Positions 51,297 through 59,641 of a stretch of DNA of 64,000 nucleotides are shown here, in pieces (position 1 is the first letter of the stretch; each line of letters opens with the position of its first letter). A program made the position numbers and the translations under genes. The notes beneath the pieces are model-generated. The model was not told where the DNA came from, made no database searches, and saw only the letters and a program-made list of their open reading frames with translations. Origin of the DNA: JAUILH01 sp965230535 (GTDB taxonomy: Bacteria; Bacteroidota; Bacteroidia; Flavobacteriales_D; JAUILH01); assembly GCA_965230535.1 (NCBI GenBank), contig OZ246010.1, positions 1,922,001-1,986,000 of the forward strand. Direction: 5' to 3'.

Positions 51297-54190
51297 TCGT
51301 CTTTTTGAATTTCTAAATTATCCAATTCAATATCCTCTTCCTCATCAATGATTTCCAGCAGAGGTTCTTTAAATGCTTTATTGGTAATGGTTTTGTCCAG
51401 CCACAACAGAAGCGATGGCAGAACTACCAGGTTAGACAACATGGCAATTAAAAGCGTGATGGACACCAGTAATCCCAATGCCACTGTTCCTCCAAAACTT
51501 GAATACATGAATACACAGAACCCAAAGAATAAGACGATGGATGTGTAGATCATACTCACACCTGTTTCGCTCAACGAGTTTAGAACCGATCCACGAATAT
51601 TCCAACTCTGATTTTTTAATTCCTGACGATACTTGGCCAAGAAGTGTATGGTGTCGTCAATAGAAATACCGAATGCAATACTGAATACCAAAACAGTGGA
51701 CGGTTTAATCGGAATTCCTGCCCACCCCATGATACCGGCAGTTACCAAAAGCGGAATAAAGTTGGGTACTAAAGACACCAGCACCATACGAATACTGGAG
51801 AACAAAATAGCCATTAAAACCGCAATCACCAGTACCGCCAGCAATAAGCTCGTAATCAAATTAGACACCAAATAGGTTGTTCCTTTTGCAAAAACCACAC
51901 TGGTTCCGGTGATGGTGTACGAAAAGATATTTTCATTAAGTACCTGATCGAAATTCGTCTTGAATAAGTCAGATTCCATTTGCGTAAACAGGTGATCTGA
52001 ATCTGCTTCCAAAGCTTTTGCGAATACAGAATCCTGCTCAGACATTCGTCTTTCAATCGTCCAGCGGATATTTCCAACATGTTCATCAATAAACTCACTG
52101 GCAAACATTTGCTTCAATGCGGTTTCTTTGTTCTCAGATTTCAACACCTGAGATTTGTAGTATTTGATACTGTCCTCAGCCGGATTCAACAACCCATCGA
52201 TGATTTTGCGAATATCCATGGTCACGCCATCCATTTCACGTGTTCCAATATCTGCTATCTGGAAAGAAATCCTGGTAAATCTTCCTGAAGAATCTACAAA
52301 GCCGTTTGCAACATTTCTGCTGTTTGCGAGACGTGCGTTAATAAGGCTGTCGACTGAAGCGTAATAAGCCGGAGTAATCGCTGTAATGGTCTCGGTATCA
52401 TAATACCTCAGTGAATCCTCATGCACCAAATCATCCACACTTGCCAAATGAGAAGGCTTTTGTTCAGGGAAAGAATCCAGATAAACTCTGATCCCTTCAA
52501 CCTTCATAGAGTCCGAGCCTTCTGCCAAAAGCTTGGTGCGCATTTTCTTCCACACCTGTATTTCCGGACCTTCAAGGTATTTTTGAAGTTTCAACCTGTC
52601 TCTGCCTTTCATGTCAAAAATACCCAGATTGTAGTTGGTACTATCTCCACCCTGAAAGGCCTGATGTAAGTACTTGATAGCATCTGCAACAGATAAAGAC
52701 CTGGCGAAAATTTTATTGCCATCCAACCTGTACGATTCCACAGCTCTTTGTATGGTATCCAAACGATGGATTAAGTGCTTATTCTGAATCGCATCTCTGG
52801 TGTTGGCATCTACAATGACTTCAAATGGCATAACACCTCCGAATTCTTTCTCAAAAAACTGAAGGTCTTCCAAAACAGGGTTTCCATTAGGTAAATCACT
52901 TGAAATGTTACCTGTGGTCACAAGTTTGCTTAAGCCCCAGGCCGACATCACGGCTATTAAAATAGTCACTGCATACACCCATTTCCTATAGCTGGTCACC
53001 CACAAAACAAGTTTTGAAACAGCAATTTCCACCCATTTTTTCTCCAGATGCTTGGTGTGTTTAGTGGTAGGTGGATTTAGGAAACTAAATATGATCGGAA
53101 TCAAACAAATCGAAATCAGGAATACTGCTATGATGTTGATGAAGGCTACCACCCCAAATTGTTGCATTTTGGAGCTATTGGTAAAAATGAATGTCCCGAA
53201 TCCCATGGCCGTAGTCATGTTGGTCATGAAAGTAGCGTTCCCAATCTTCTGAATGACTCTGGAAAGGGCCTTAATTTTATTACCGTGGGCCACATATTCT
53301 GCATGGTATTTATTGAGCAGATAGGTACAATTCGGGATCCCAATCACAATGATCAATGGAGGGATGAGTCCCATAATCATGGTCAATCGATAGTCCAGCA
53401 TTCCAACGGTTCCGAAGGACCAGATTACACCAATGAAAACCACGATTAAACAGGCAATTACAACTATAATAGATCTATAGAATAAGAAGAGAATTAAGGC
53501 CGTTACAATTCCAGCCAAAGCAATCATCACCTTTAGCTCATCTTTTACACTATTGGCGACCACATCACGGATATAGGGCAATCCACTGTAGCGCAAATCC
53601 GGTAATTTACTTTCATACTCCTGGGTCTTCTCGTAAATGTCTTTGATCATGGTACCACGATCGAGACCATTGAATTTCTTCGCATTTACGGTAACCAGCA
53701 TTAAGCTCAGCTTTCCTCCCTTTTTGTAGATGATGTCTTTGTAAAAAACCTGGTTCATTACCACATCTTTCACAGAATCTACCTGTTCCTGAGTAGTGGG
53801 TTTGCCTTTTGTAATGAGTTCAAGTTTGAACCGCTTCTCATCTTTATCTAGGTTCAGGGCGTACATATGAGCCACCGAAAACACAGAATCAATTCCTTCA
53901 ATTTTCTTAAGCTCTTCTCCCAAATCGTACCAGGCCTGGAAATTCTCAAGTTTGAAAAGATCAACATTCTCAACACCGATGACCATGATGTTGCCGTCTT
54001 CGCCAAACATTTCTTTCAGCTGGTCATGATCCTGCCTCATTGGATCTTCCGGAGGCAACATGTTGGCAAACTTGGTATTAACTTTAACATTGGTGGCAGC
54101 GAAATATCCGAACAGGCCGGTAAGACCAGCAATGATGATCAAAATCAAAATTCTGTTACGCAATATTAATTGGGACAATCTAAACCACAT
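51293..54190 (-). CDS. RND-superfamily (MMPL-type) exporter
   Basis: A 965-residue inner-membrane protein with the RND two-halved layout: TM1 (LILIIIAGLTGLFGYFAATN), a large periplasmic loop, TM2-6, then a repeat of the same arrangement. Typical MMPL/SSD helices include IALAGIVTALILFLFYRSII and, in the second half, FSIAFGISIDDTIHFLAKYR with the Asp pair used for proton relay. Some relatives move lipids such as hopanoids, others small molecules; the cargo here is unknown. It is the first gene of the RND-rfbA-prenyl synthase operon. Confidence 0.92.
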   Translation of the reverse strand: MWFRLSQLILRNRILILIIIAGLTGLFGYFAATNVKVNTKFANMLPPEDPMRQDHDQLKEMFGEDGNIMVIGVENVDLFKLENFQAWYDLGEELKKIEGIDSVFSVAHMYALNLDKDEKRFKLELITKGKPTTQEQVDSVKDVVMNQVFYKDIIYKKGGKLSLMLVTVNAKKFNGLDRGTMIKDIYEKTQEYESKLPDLRYSGLPYIRDVVANSVKDELKVMIALAGIVTALILFLFYRSIIVVIACLIVVFIGVIWSFGTVGMLDYRLTMIMGLIPPLIIVIGIPNCTYLLNKYHAEYVAHGNKIKALSRVIQKIGNATFMTNMTTAMGFGTFIFTNSSKMQQFGVVAFINIIAVFLISICLIPIIFSFLNPPTTKHTKHLEKKWVEIAVSKLVLWVTSYRKWVYAVTILIAVMSAWGLSKLVTTGNISSDLPNGNPVLEDLQFFEKEFGGVMPFEVIVDANTRDAIQNKHLIHRLDTIQRAVESYRLDGNKIFARSLSVADAIKYLHQAFQGGDSTNYNLGIFDMKGRDRLKLQKYLEGPEIQVWKKMRTKLLAEGSDSMKVEGIRVYLDSFPEQKPSHLASVDDLVHEDSLRYYDTETITAITPAYYASVDSLINARLANSRNVANGFVDSSGRFTRISFQIADIGTREMDGVTMDIRKIIDGLLNPAEDSIKYYKSQVLKSENKETALKQMFASEFIDEHVGNIRWTIERRMSEQDSVFAKALEADSDHLFTQMESDLFKTNFDQVLNENIFSYTITGTSVVFAKGTTYLVSNLITSLLLAVLVIAVLMAILFSSIRMVLVSLVPNFIPLLVTAGIMGWAGIPIKPSTVLVFSIAFGISIDDTIHFLAKYRQELKNQSWNIRGSVLNSLSETGVSMIYTSIVLFFGFCVFMYSSFGGTVALGLLVSITLLIAMLSNLVVLPSLLLWLDKTITNKAFKEPLLEIIDEEEDIELDNLEIQKDE

Positions 54191-54218
54191 AATTGAAGAA
54201 TGGCGCCTAAGCCGGGTA

Positions 54219-54249
54219 CAAATATAAGACCAATGTTAGACGCTGCAAA
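54219..54249 (-). promoter_or_regulatory. Predicted promoter for the RND-rfbA-prenyl synthase operon
   Basis: On the minus strand TTTG (54249-54246), 19 bases, then TATATTTG (54226-54219), an exact consensus match. The start would be near 54213, about 23 bases before the exporter's ATG. It lies in the 62-base gap after the DUF5686 gene. Confidence 0.8.
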
Positions 54250-54252
54250 GAA

Positions 54253-56601
54253 TCAGATGCTAATGTTCAAAGTGAATTTAATTGCAAGGTTATCCAGAGG
54301 CCGTTCCAGAGCATAATTTCCTATTCGATAAAGCGCTCCCAAGCCAAAACCAATAAAATCCTGAACGTATAGGTTGTTAAGATAAAAACCACTCTCCGCA
54401 TATATGTTTCTGGGAACGCTGAAATCAAATCCAAGGTGCGAATCCCGCTCCTTCATATCGCCAATTGCAGCTCGACCGACCAGTATCAATTCAGGTGCAC
54501 TATTCTCGTGTTTATACAACCTCAAGGCATTGTAAAGTATTCCGCCACTGATGTAATCGTCGGCAAAAAACTCATTGATTCTCATAGTTTCAAAACTAAG
54601 AGGAACAGCCAGAGTCAGGTTCTTAAAAGAAGCGTCCAGACTATTTGAAAGCTGAATCGGAAGGCTTCTGTCTTGCCAGGCGGCTTTGATATAAAGTGTA
54701 GACCTTCCTGAAAATGGCAATTTAAAGTTGTAGAAGGCCAACAAATCCACTGCATGGTACTTGAAATCTCCAAGGCTATTCTTCAAACCCATTCTATACT
54801 TAAGGTGAATTTGAGGTGACTTGGATCCATTGCTCAACAAAACACCAAAAAAGCGACTGAATTTCTCATTAAACACAAATCTAAGTTCTCCCGAAAGCTC
54901 TGCTATCTGATAAGACTCATGTAATCGAGAAACCGACTCGCTCAAACTCTCTCTATAACTATACAACGAGTCACCCGGAGAGTGCTGTCTGTGTTCTGCA
55001 TTGATTCTGATTTTAAAGTGTCTTGCCAATCTGCTTTCTACTCCAACTGAATACCGATCAGTCATGTCTGCCCGATTTAAAAAGAATTCCTGAAATTGAG
55101 AATACTGATTAAGATCGCTGGACAACGCATACGTGTTATTTCCCCAAAACCATAAATCATGTTGCCACGACAATAACAAGTTGGTCTGATAATCTTTATG
55201 AAAAAATACTTTTCCGCCAGCACCATATTTAGCTCTTTTATCCCGGAATCCGTACGCACCATATCCCGATAATTCAAAATGTTTGGAAAACTTTGGACTC
55301 GTTACCAGACCCAATCCTGCCCTAAATCCTTCAACCTCATTGGTTGTAAGCAAATGACTTAAATCCAGATCCAACTTCCCCATTGGAACTCTGCCCTGAA
55401 CAAGAGATTCAAACAAACTTAATTTCAAGTCGAACTTATTGGCCTGACCTACACTGTCAATTTTTTCATAGGTTGTTTGTTCCTTCACACTCAAAGAATC
55501 ACGGTAATGTGATAAATCAATGTCCTCCTGAATGGCTTTTACAGATTTTAAATGACTGAATTTTGTTTTTGATAAGTCGGGATCAAACTCAAGATCTTTA
55601 ATCAGTGTTCTACCCGATCCAATAACGGGAGGAGCGCCTTCCATTTCAACAGAAATTCTGGTATTCAATTCAGATGGAAACCAAAGAGAATCGTGTCGTT
55701 CATAAATCTGCTTAATCTTGATGTCCATGGTCACAATTTTCGACAAAGGCTCCACATCTGCATACTGCACAGCATAACCAAAAGAATTGATTTTAAAATG
55801 ACCTTTCAAGCCCTTAAAGGAATTGTTCTTCGGTTCAAATAAGATTGTAAAAACAGTATCGCCCTCGACCAATTCGTATCCCTCCTGAACAAATTCATAG
55901 CTTGACAAGCCCGCTCGTGAAATGGGGTTTAAAAATTCGATTCCTCCAATTTGAATATGAGGATTGTACATTGAAAACGACTGTAATTCAGATGCTGCAA
56001 TGGCCAAAGCGTGGTTCTTAAACCCAGCCGTTCTCTCATATAAAATAAACTGAATGTCGTTTCGTGCATTTTCTCTTTGACGATTGATAACGGATTCGGT
56101 AAAAAACAAATACTGCGACTGCAACATGCTATGAATCTTAGCTGTAGTTGTGTCGTCATTAGCCTTTAAAAATGCAGAGTCCATGGCCAAAGTCATGAAA
56201 AACTTGTTGTAAGCATGGTACTGGAATGACCGTCTCAAAGGATTGTTTTCCTTTTTGTGTTTGACCACTTCTCGCATAACCCGATATGCAGGATTTTCGC
56301 TTGCCTTGATGATCAAGGTTTCAAAATTTTCATCTTTTAGTTGAAGAAAGTACTCCTGAAAGCCACTTTTCAGACCGAAACTTGTGGTCGAATACCCCAC
56401 ATATTCTGCGGTGATTGAATCACAAGCTCCTGATGGCAATTCGAAGATGCCGTTTACATTTGAGTAGACTTTGTTGGCTCCACAGGTAATTTTAACATAT
56501 GCCATTGGATCTTTGGTGTTGGCATCCAGAATACGGCCCTGAATTTGTGACCGAACATGGACAGAATACACCAGAATTAAGAAAAGTAAGCCAATGCGCA
56601 T
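54253..56601 (-). CDS. DUF5686-family outer-membrane protein with carboxypeptidase-regulatory domain
   Basis: A 782-residue exported protein: signal peptide (MRIGLLFLILVYSVHVRSQ), a CarboxypepD_reg-like domain (QGRILDANTKDPMAYVKITC), then the DUF5686 signature (PAYRVMREVVKHKKENNPLR and FQYHAYNKFFMTLAMDS) and a long C-terminal barrel-type region (GLVTSPKFSKHFELSGYGAY, ending NLAIKFTLNI). Members are outer-membrane proteins widespread in Bacteroidota with no settled role. Divergent from the WD40-caspase gene at 56696, with a 94-base shared upstream region. Confidence 0.88.
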   Translation of the reverse strand: MRIGLLFLILVYSVHVRSQIQGRILDANTKDPMAYVKITCGANKVYSNVNGIFELPSGACDSITAEYVGYSTTSFGLKSGFQEYFLQLKDENFETLIIKASENPAYRVMREVVKHKKENNPLRRSFQYHAYNKFFMTLAMDSAFLKANDDTTTAKIHSMLQSQYLFFTESVINRQRENARNDIQFILYERTAGFKNHALAIAASELQSFSMYNPHIQIGGIEFLNPISRAGLSSYEFVQEGYELVEGDTVFTILFEPKNNSFKGLKGHFKINSFGYAVQYADVEPLSKIVTMDIKIKQIYERHDSLWFPSELNTRISVEMEGAPPVIGSGRTLIKDLEFDPDLSKTKFSHLKSVKAIQEDIDLSHYRDSLSVKEQTTYEKIDSVGQANKFDLKLSLFESLVQGRVPMGKLDLDLSHLLTTNEVEGFRAGLGLVTSPKFSKHFELSGYGAYGFRDKRAKYGAGGKVFFHKDYQTNLLLSWQHDLWFWGNNTYALSSDLNQYSQFQEFFLNRADMTDRYSVGVESRLARHFKIRINAEHRQHSPGDSLYSYRESLSESVSRLHESYQIAELSGELRFVFNEKFSRFFGVLLSNGSKSPQIHLKYRMGLKNSLGDFKYHAVDLLAFYNFKLPFSGRSTLYIKAAWQDRSLPIQLSNSLDASFKNLTLAVPLSFETMRINEFFADDYISGGILYNALRLYKHENSAPELILVGRAAIGDMKERDSHLGFDFSVPRNIYAESGFYLNNLYVQDFIGFGLGALYRIGNYALERPLDNLAIKFTLNISI

Positions 56602-56643
56602 AAGTCACAAAAATAGCTAAGATTTCATGTAAATCTTACTGAA

Positions 56644-56675
56644 GTTGTGAGATCAGGAATGACACAATATCTTTG
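56644..56675 (+). promoter_or_regulatory. Predicted promoter for the WD40-caspase operon
   Basis: GTTG at 56644-56647, 20 bases, then TATCTTTG at 56668-56675. The -7 box is an exact match and the -33 has one mismatch. The start would be near 56681, 15 bases before the ATG. Confidence 0.6.
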
Positions 56676-56695
56676 AGACCGAAACACTCAGTTCA

Positions 56696-59641
56696 ATGCG
56701 GCTACTTATTATTGGCATCATATGTTTGATTAACCAGGCTTTCGCTCAGAAGAATGAAGTCGAATTGGTAGTTCAGTCAGGGCATTCAGGTCCAATTACA
56801 GATGTTCAGATTAGTCCGGACAACCAATTTGTTGCCAGTTCGGGAGAAGACAACCGCATTGTTATTTGGGATCGAAAGCTCAACAAACAATTTGGTGTTT
56901 TGCTCGGTCATACAGATGATGTGATGGCTCTTGCGTTTGGCAAAGAACCTCATGAGCTATACAGCGTGAGTCTGGACGGAACCCTTCGAAAGTGGGATAT
57001 AATAAGTGGTGAATGTAATAGTATAGACACTTTTTCCAAAGAACTTGGGGCTATCGCGTACATAGAAGGCTCGCAACAACTGCTAATTGGAGGTGCGTTT
57101 ATTCATGTAAAAGATCTCAAAACTAATCAGACTAAACACATCTCAAGCCAGCTTTCAGGCGAATTTTACAACGCCTCTTTAATTGAGTCTATTGCAATGA
57201 GTGAAGACCACACTACCGTTATATTTTCAGATGGAAAAAAGCGAGTTGGTCATCTTAATCTAAAAGAAGAGACAGGAATATCTGTTAGTAGAAAAGCTGT
57301 CAGTGACATTCATTTCTTAGGTCAATCTAACTGGGTAGTTTGCTCAAGATATACCGGCGGTCTGGCAAAACATGAGGTGAATACCATGAAAACGAACCTT
57401 AGACTGGAAGCTTCATGGAAAGACGGCATCCTGTCCTCAACTGTAATAAATGACCGCATCTACATTGGAACTGGTAAGGGACTGGTTAAGAAATTTGATA
57501 CAGAGTCATTCAAAAAGCTGGAAACGATTGAAGCTCATGATGAAGGGATAATTAGCCTAAATGCGTCTAAAGATAAATCCTTGATAGTTTCGGCCACAAA
57601 GGATGGAGAAATAAAGGTTTGGGATGCAAAGAATATGGGGCTCATGAATCAGTTTCAAGCCAAAGTGACACGGGTCAATGACATCACCTTCTCTGAGGAT
57701 GGCACTGAGTTGATCATATTATACCACACCAGTGAAATTAGACGGTTTAATCTGGCCAATTTCAACTCAAAAAGATCAGGTATCGCTCCTATCTTAAAGA
57801 AGGAGACCTCTAACACCAAACTCAGTGGTGGAAGAATTGCCGAAATTTCTCCAAATATCGTAGCAGATGCTTTCCGCCTTAAAAAATCCACGGAATATCA
57901 TTGGGTTTACGGTTCGATCAAGGAATATGGCATTACATGGAATGATGAAATCAGCTTCCAACAAAAATCAAGCTCCACACGTGCAGATGAATACTTCAAG
58001 TATGTGGTGAGTTACATTAATTTCAAAACACCTTTGTTTCTGGATAAAAGAAATTTGATTGACAGCTCTGACAAATGGCAAATGCACATTAAGGCTGATA
58101 CAAACTTCCTGGTCGTACATGAAAAAGGTCAGACACATAAGATTTTCCTCAATCATGATGATATTGTGACTGCGGCATGTATTAATGATTCTGTTAAAAT
58201 TGCTGCGACTTCCTCATGGGATGGCTTGATCAAGCTTTGGGATTTAGAAACGGATTCTTTGCTACTCACCATTGGTGCTTTTGATGGAGAAGACTTTTCT
58301 ATGATCACACCGAACAACTATTATTTCAGCACTAAAACGGCCACCGAAAATCTTGGATTTAGATACAGAAATAAATTGTATTCATTCGATCAGTTCGACC
58401 TGTTTTTTAACCGTCCGGACAAAGTTTTGGCGCGCCTGAAGCCCATTGTGAGTGATGACCATGTATCAACCTACTACAATGCTTTCAAAAAAAGACTCGA
58501 CATACTCAACATTCGGGAAAACGACTTAAAGCTGAGCGATCAGGTTCCTGAGTTATCCCTGACTAAATCGGATCAGAACAATGGCAAGTTGCCCATCAGG
58601 ATAACTGCCAAATCAGGGAAGGATTTTAATCGTTTGCACCTCATTGTAAATGGAGTCCCGGAATTTGGAGTAAAGGGTTTGAGCATGAATGGCTCTCAGA
58701 TTGATACCACAATTAATCTTCAACTTAGCCCGGGTCAGAATAAAATTCAAGCCTATGCAGTGGATGTCGAAGGGATGGCATCTTTGCGAGCGGAAGTTTT
58801 TGAGAACAGCACATCAAACACACAAAATCAGGAACTATATCTTATCACTCTTGGGGGCTCGGAGTATCAAGACTCAGCTTACAATCTTAAATACGCCCAC
58901 AAGGATGCAAGAGACATCACAACTTTCTTTAAGCAACAAAGTGCCTATTCTACAGTGCATAGCATGACTTTTGAAAATGAAGATTTGACAACTGAAAAAC
59001 TTAAAAATTTGTCTTCATTTTTGGAAGGAGTCAGCATCAATGATGTGGTGGTGATATTTGCTGCCGGACATGGAGTTTTGGGTAAAGACGGCGCATTTTA
59101 CCTGGCCTCCCATAACATGAATTTTGAAGTTCCTGAGCTCGAAGGCATTCCATACAGCTATTTCGATGAGCTCCTTGGCAACTGTAAAAGCAGGTACAAG
59201 TGCATGTTCATTGATGCTTGTCACAGTGGTGAAATAGACATATCTGAAATCGAATTTGCACAAACTCAGGTTGTGGAGGATGGAGAAATTCTGTTTCGAA
59301 ACTCTGGAAATGGAGTGGTTAAGAAGAGGCAACACAGCGTTTTCGATATGTCCAAAGCCATTTTTACAGATATGCGCCCAAACAATGGAGCTACGGTGAT
59401 TTCCAGCGCAGGTGGTGCCGAATTTGCGCTTGAAGGAAACGAATGGAATAACAGTGTATTTACCTACTGTATTTTGGATGCACTAAAAAACGCTAAAGCT
59501 GACTTTAATGGAGACGGCCAAATTATGCTATCCGAATTACATAAATACGTTTCTCAAAAAGTTCCTCAGCTCACAAAAGGGAGGCAACAACCTACATCAC
59601 GAATTGAAAATATCTACAATGATTTCCAAATACATCAGTAA
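56696..59641 (+). CDS. Exported WD40-caspase fusion protein with EF-hand-like loop
   Basis: A 981-residue protein with signal peptide (MRLLIIGIICLINQAFAQ). Residues 25-380 and about 475-560 hold WD40 repeats (SGHSGPITDVQISPDNQFVA, VASSGEDNRIVIWD, VSATKDGEIKVWDAKN, AATSSWDGLIKLWDLE), so one propeller is interrupted. The C-terminal 270 residues are a caspase (C14) domain with the dyad His792 (FAAGHGVLGKDGAFYLAS) and Cys842 (MFIDACHSGEID). A canonical EF-hand loop, D-F-N-G-D-G-Q-I-M-L-S-E at 936-947, follows. Caspase-type domains cleave after Arg, Lys or Asp; the target here is unknown. The next gene overlaps its end by 23 bases. Confidence 0.92.
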   Translation: MRLLIIGIICLINQAFAQKNEVELVVQSGHSGPITDVQISPDNQFVASSGEDNRIVIWDRKLNKQFGVLLGHTDDVMALAFGKEPHELYSVSLDGTLRKWDIISGECNSIDTFSKELGAIAYIEGSQQLLIGGAFIHVKDLKTNQTKHISSQLSGEFYNASLIESIAMSEDHTTVIFSDGKKRVGHLNLKEETGISVSRKAVSDIHFLGQSNWVVCSRYTGGLAKHEVNTMKTNLRLEASWKDGILSSTVINDRIYIGTGKGLVKKFDTESFKKLETIEAHDEGIISLNASKDKSLIVSATKDGEIKVWDAKNMGLMNQFQAKVTRVNDITFSEDGTELIILYHTSEIRRFNLANFNSKRSGIAPILKKETSNTKLSGGRIAEISPNIVADAFRLKKSTEYHWVYGSIKEYGITWNDEISFQQKSSSTRADEYFKYVVSYINFKTPLFLDKRNLIDSSDKWQMHIKADTNFLVVHEKGQTHKIFLNHDDIVTAACINDSVKIAATSSWDGLIKLWDLETDSLLLTIGAFDGEDFSMITPNNYYFSTKTATENLGFRYRNKLYSFDQFDLFFNRPDKVLARLKPIVSDDHVSTYYNAFKKRLDILNIRENDLKLSDQVPELSLTKSDQNNGKLPIRITAKSGKDFNRLHLIVNGVPEFGVKGLSMNGSQIDTTINLQLSPGQNKIQAYAVDVEGMASLRAEVFENSTSNTQNQELYLITLGGSEYQDSAYNLKYAHKDARDITTFFKQQSAYSTVHSMTFENEDLTTEKLKNLSSFLEGVSINDVVVIFAAGHGVLGKDGAFYLASHNMNFEVPELEGIPYSYFDELLGNCKSRYKCMFIDACHSGEIDISEIEFAQTQVVEDGEILFRNSGNGVVKKRQHSVFDMSKAIFTDMRPNNGATVISSAGGAEFALEGNEWNNSVFTYCILDALKNAKADFNGDGQIMLSELHKYVSQKVPQLTKGRQQPTSRIENIYNDFQIHQ

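Noticed and set aside
59508..59618. Upstream extension of the barrel gene from 59508
   Set aside because: It would add 37 residues without a signal peptide character inside the caspase gene; the ATG at 59619 gives a clean signal peptide.
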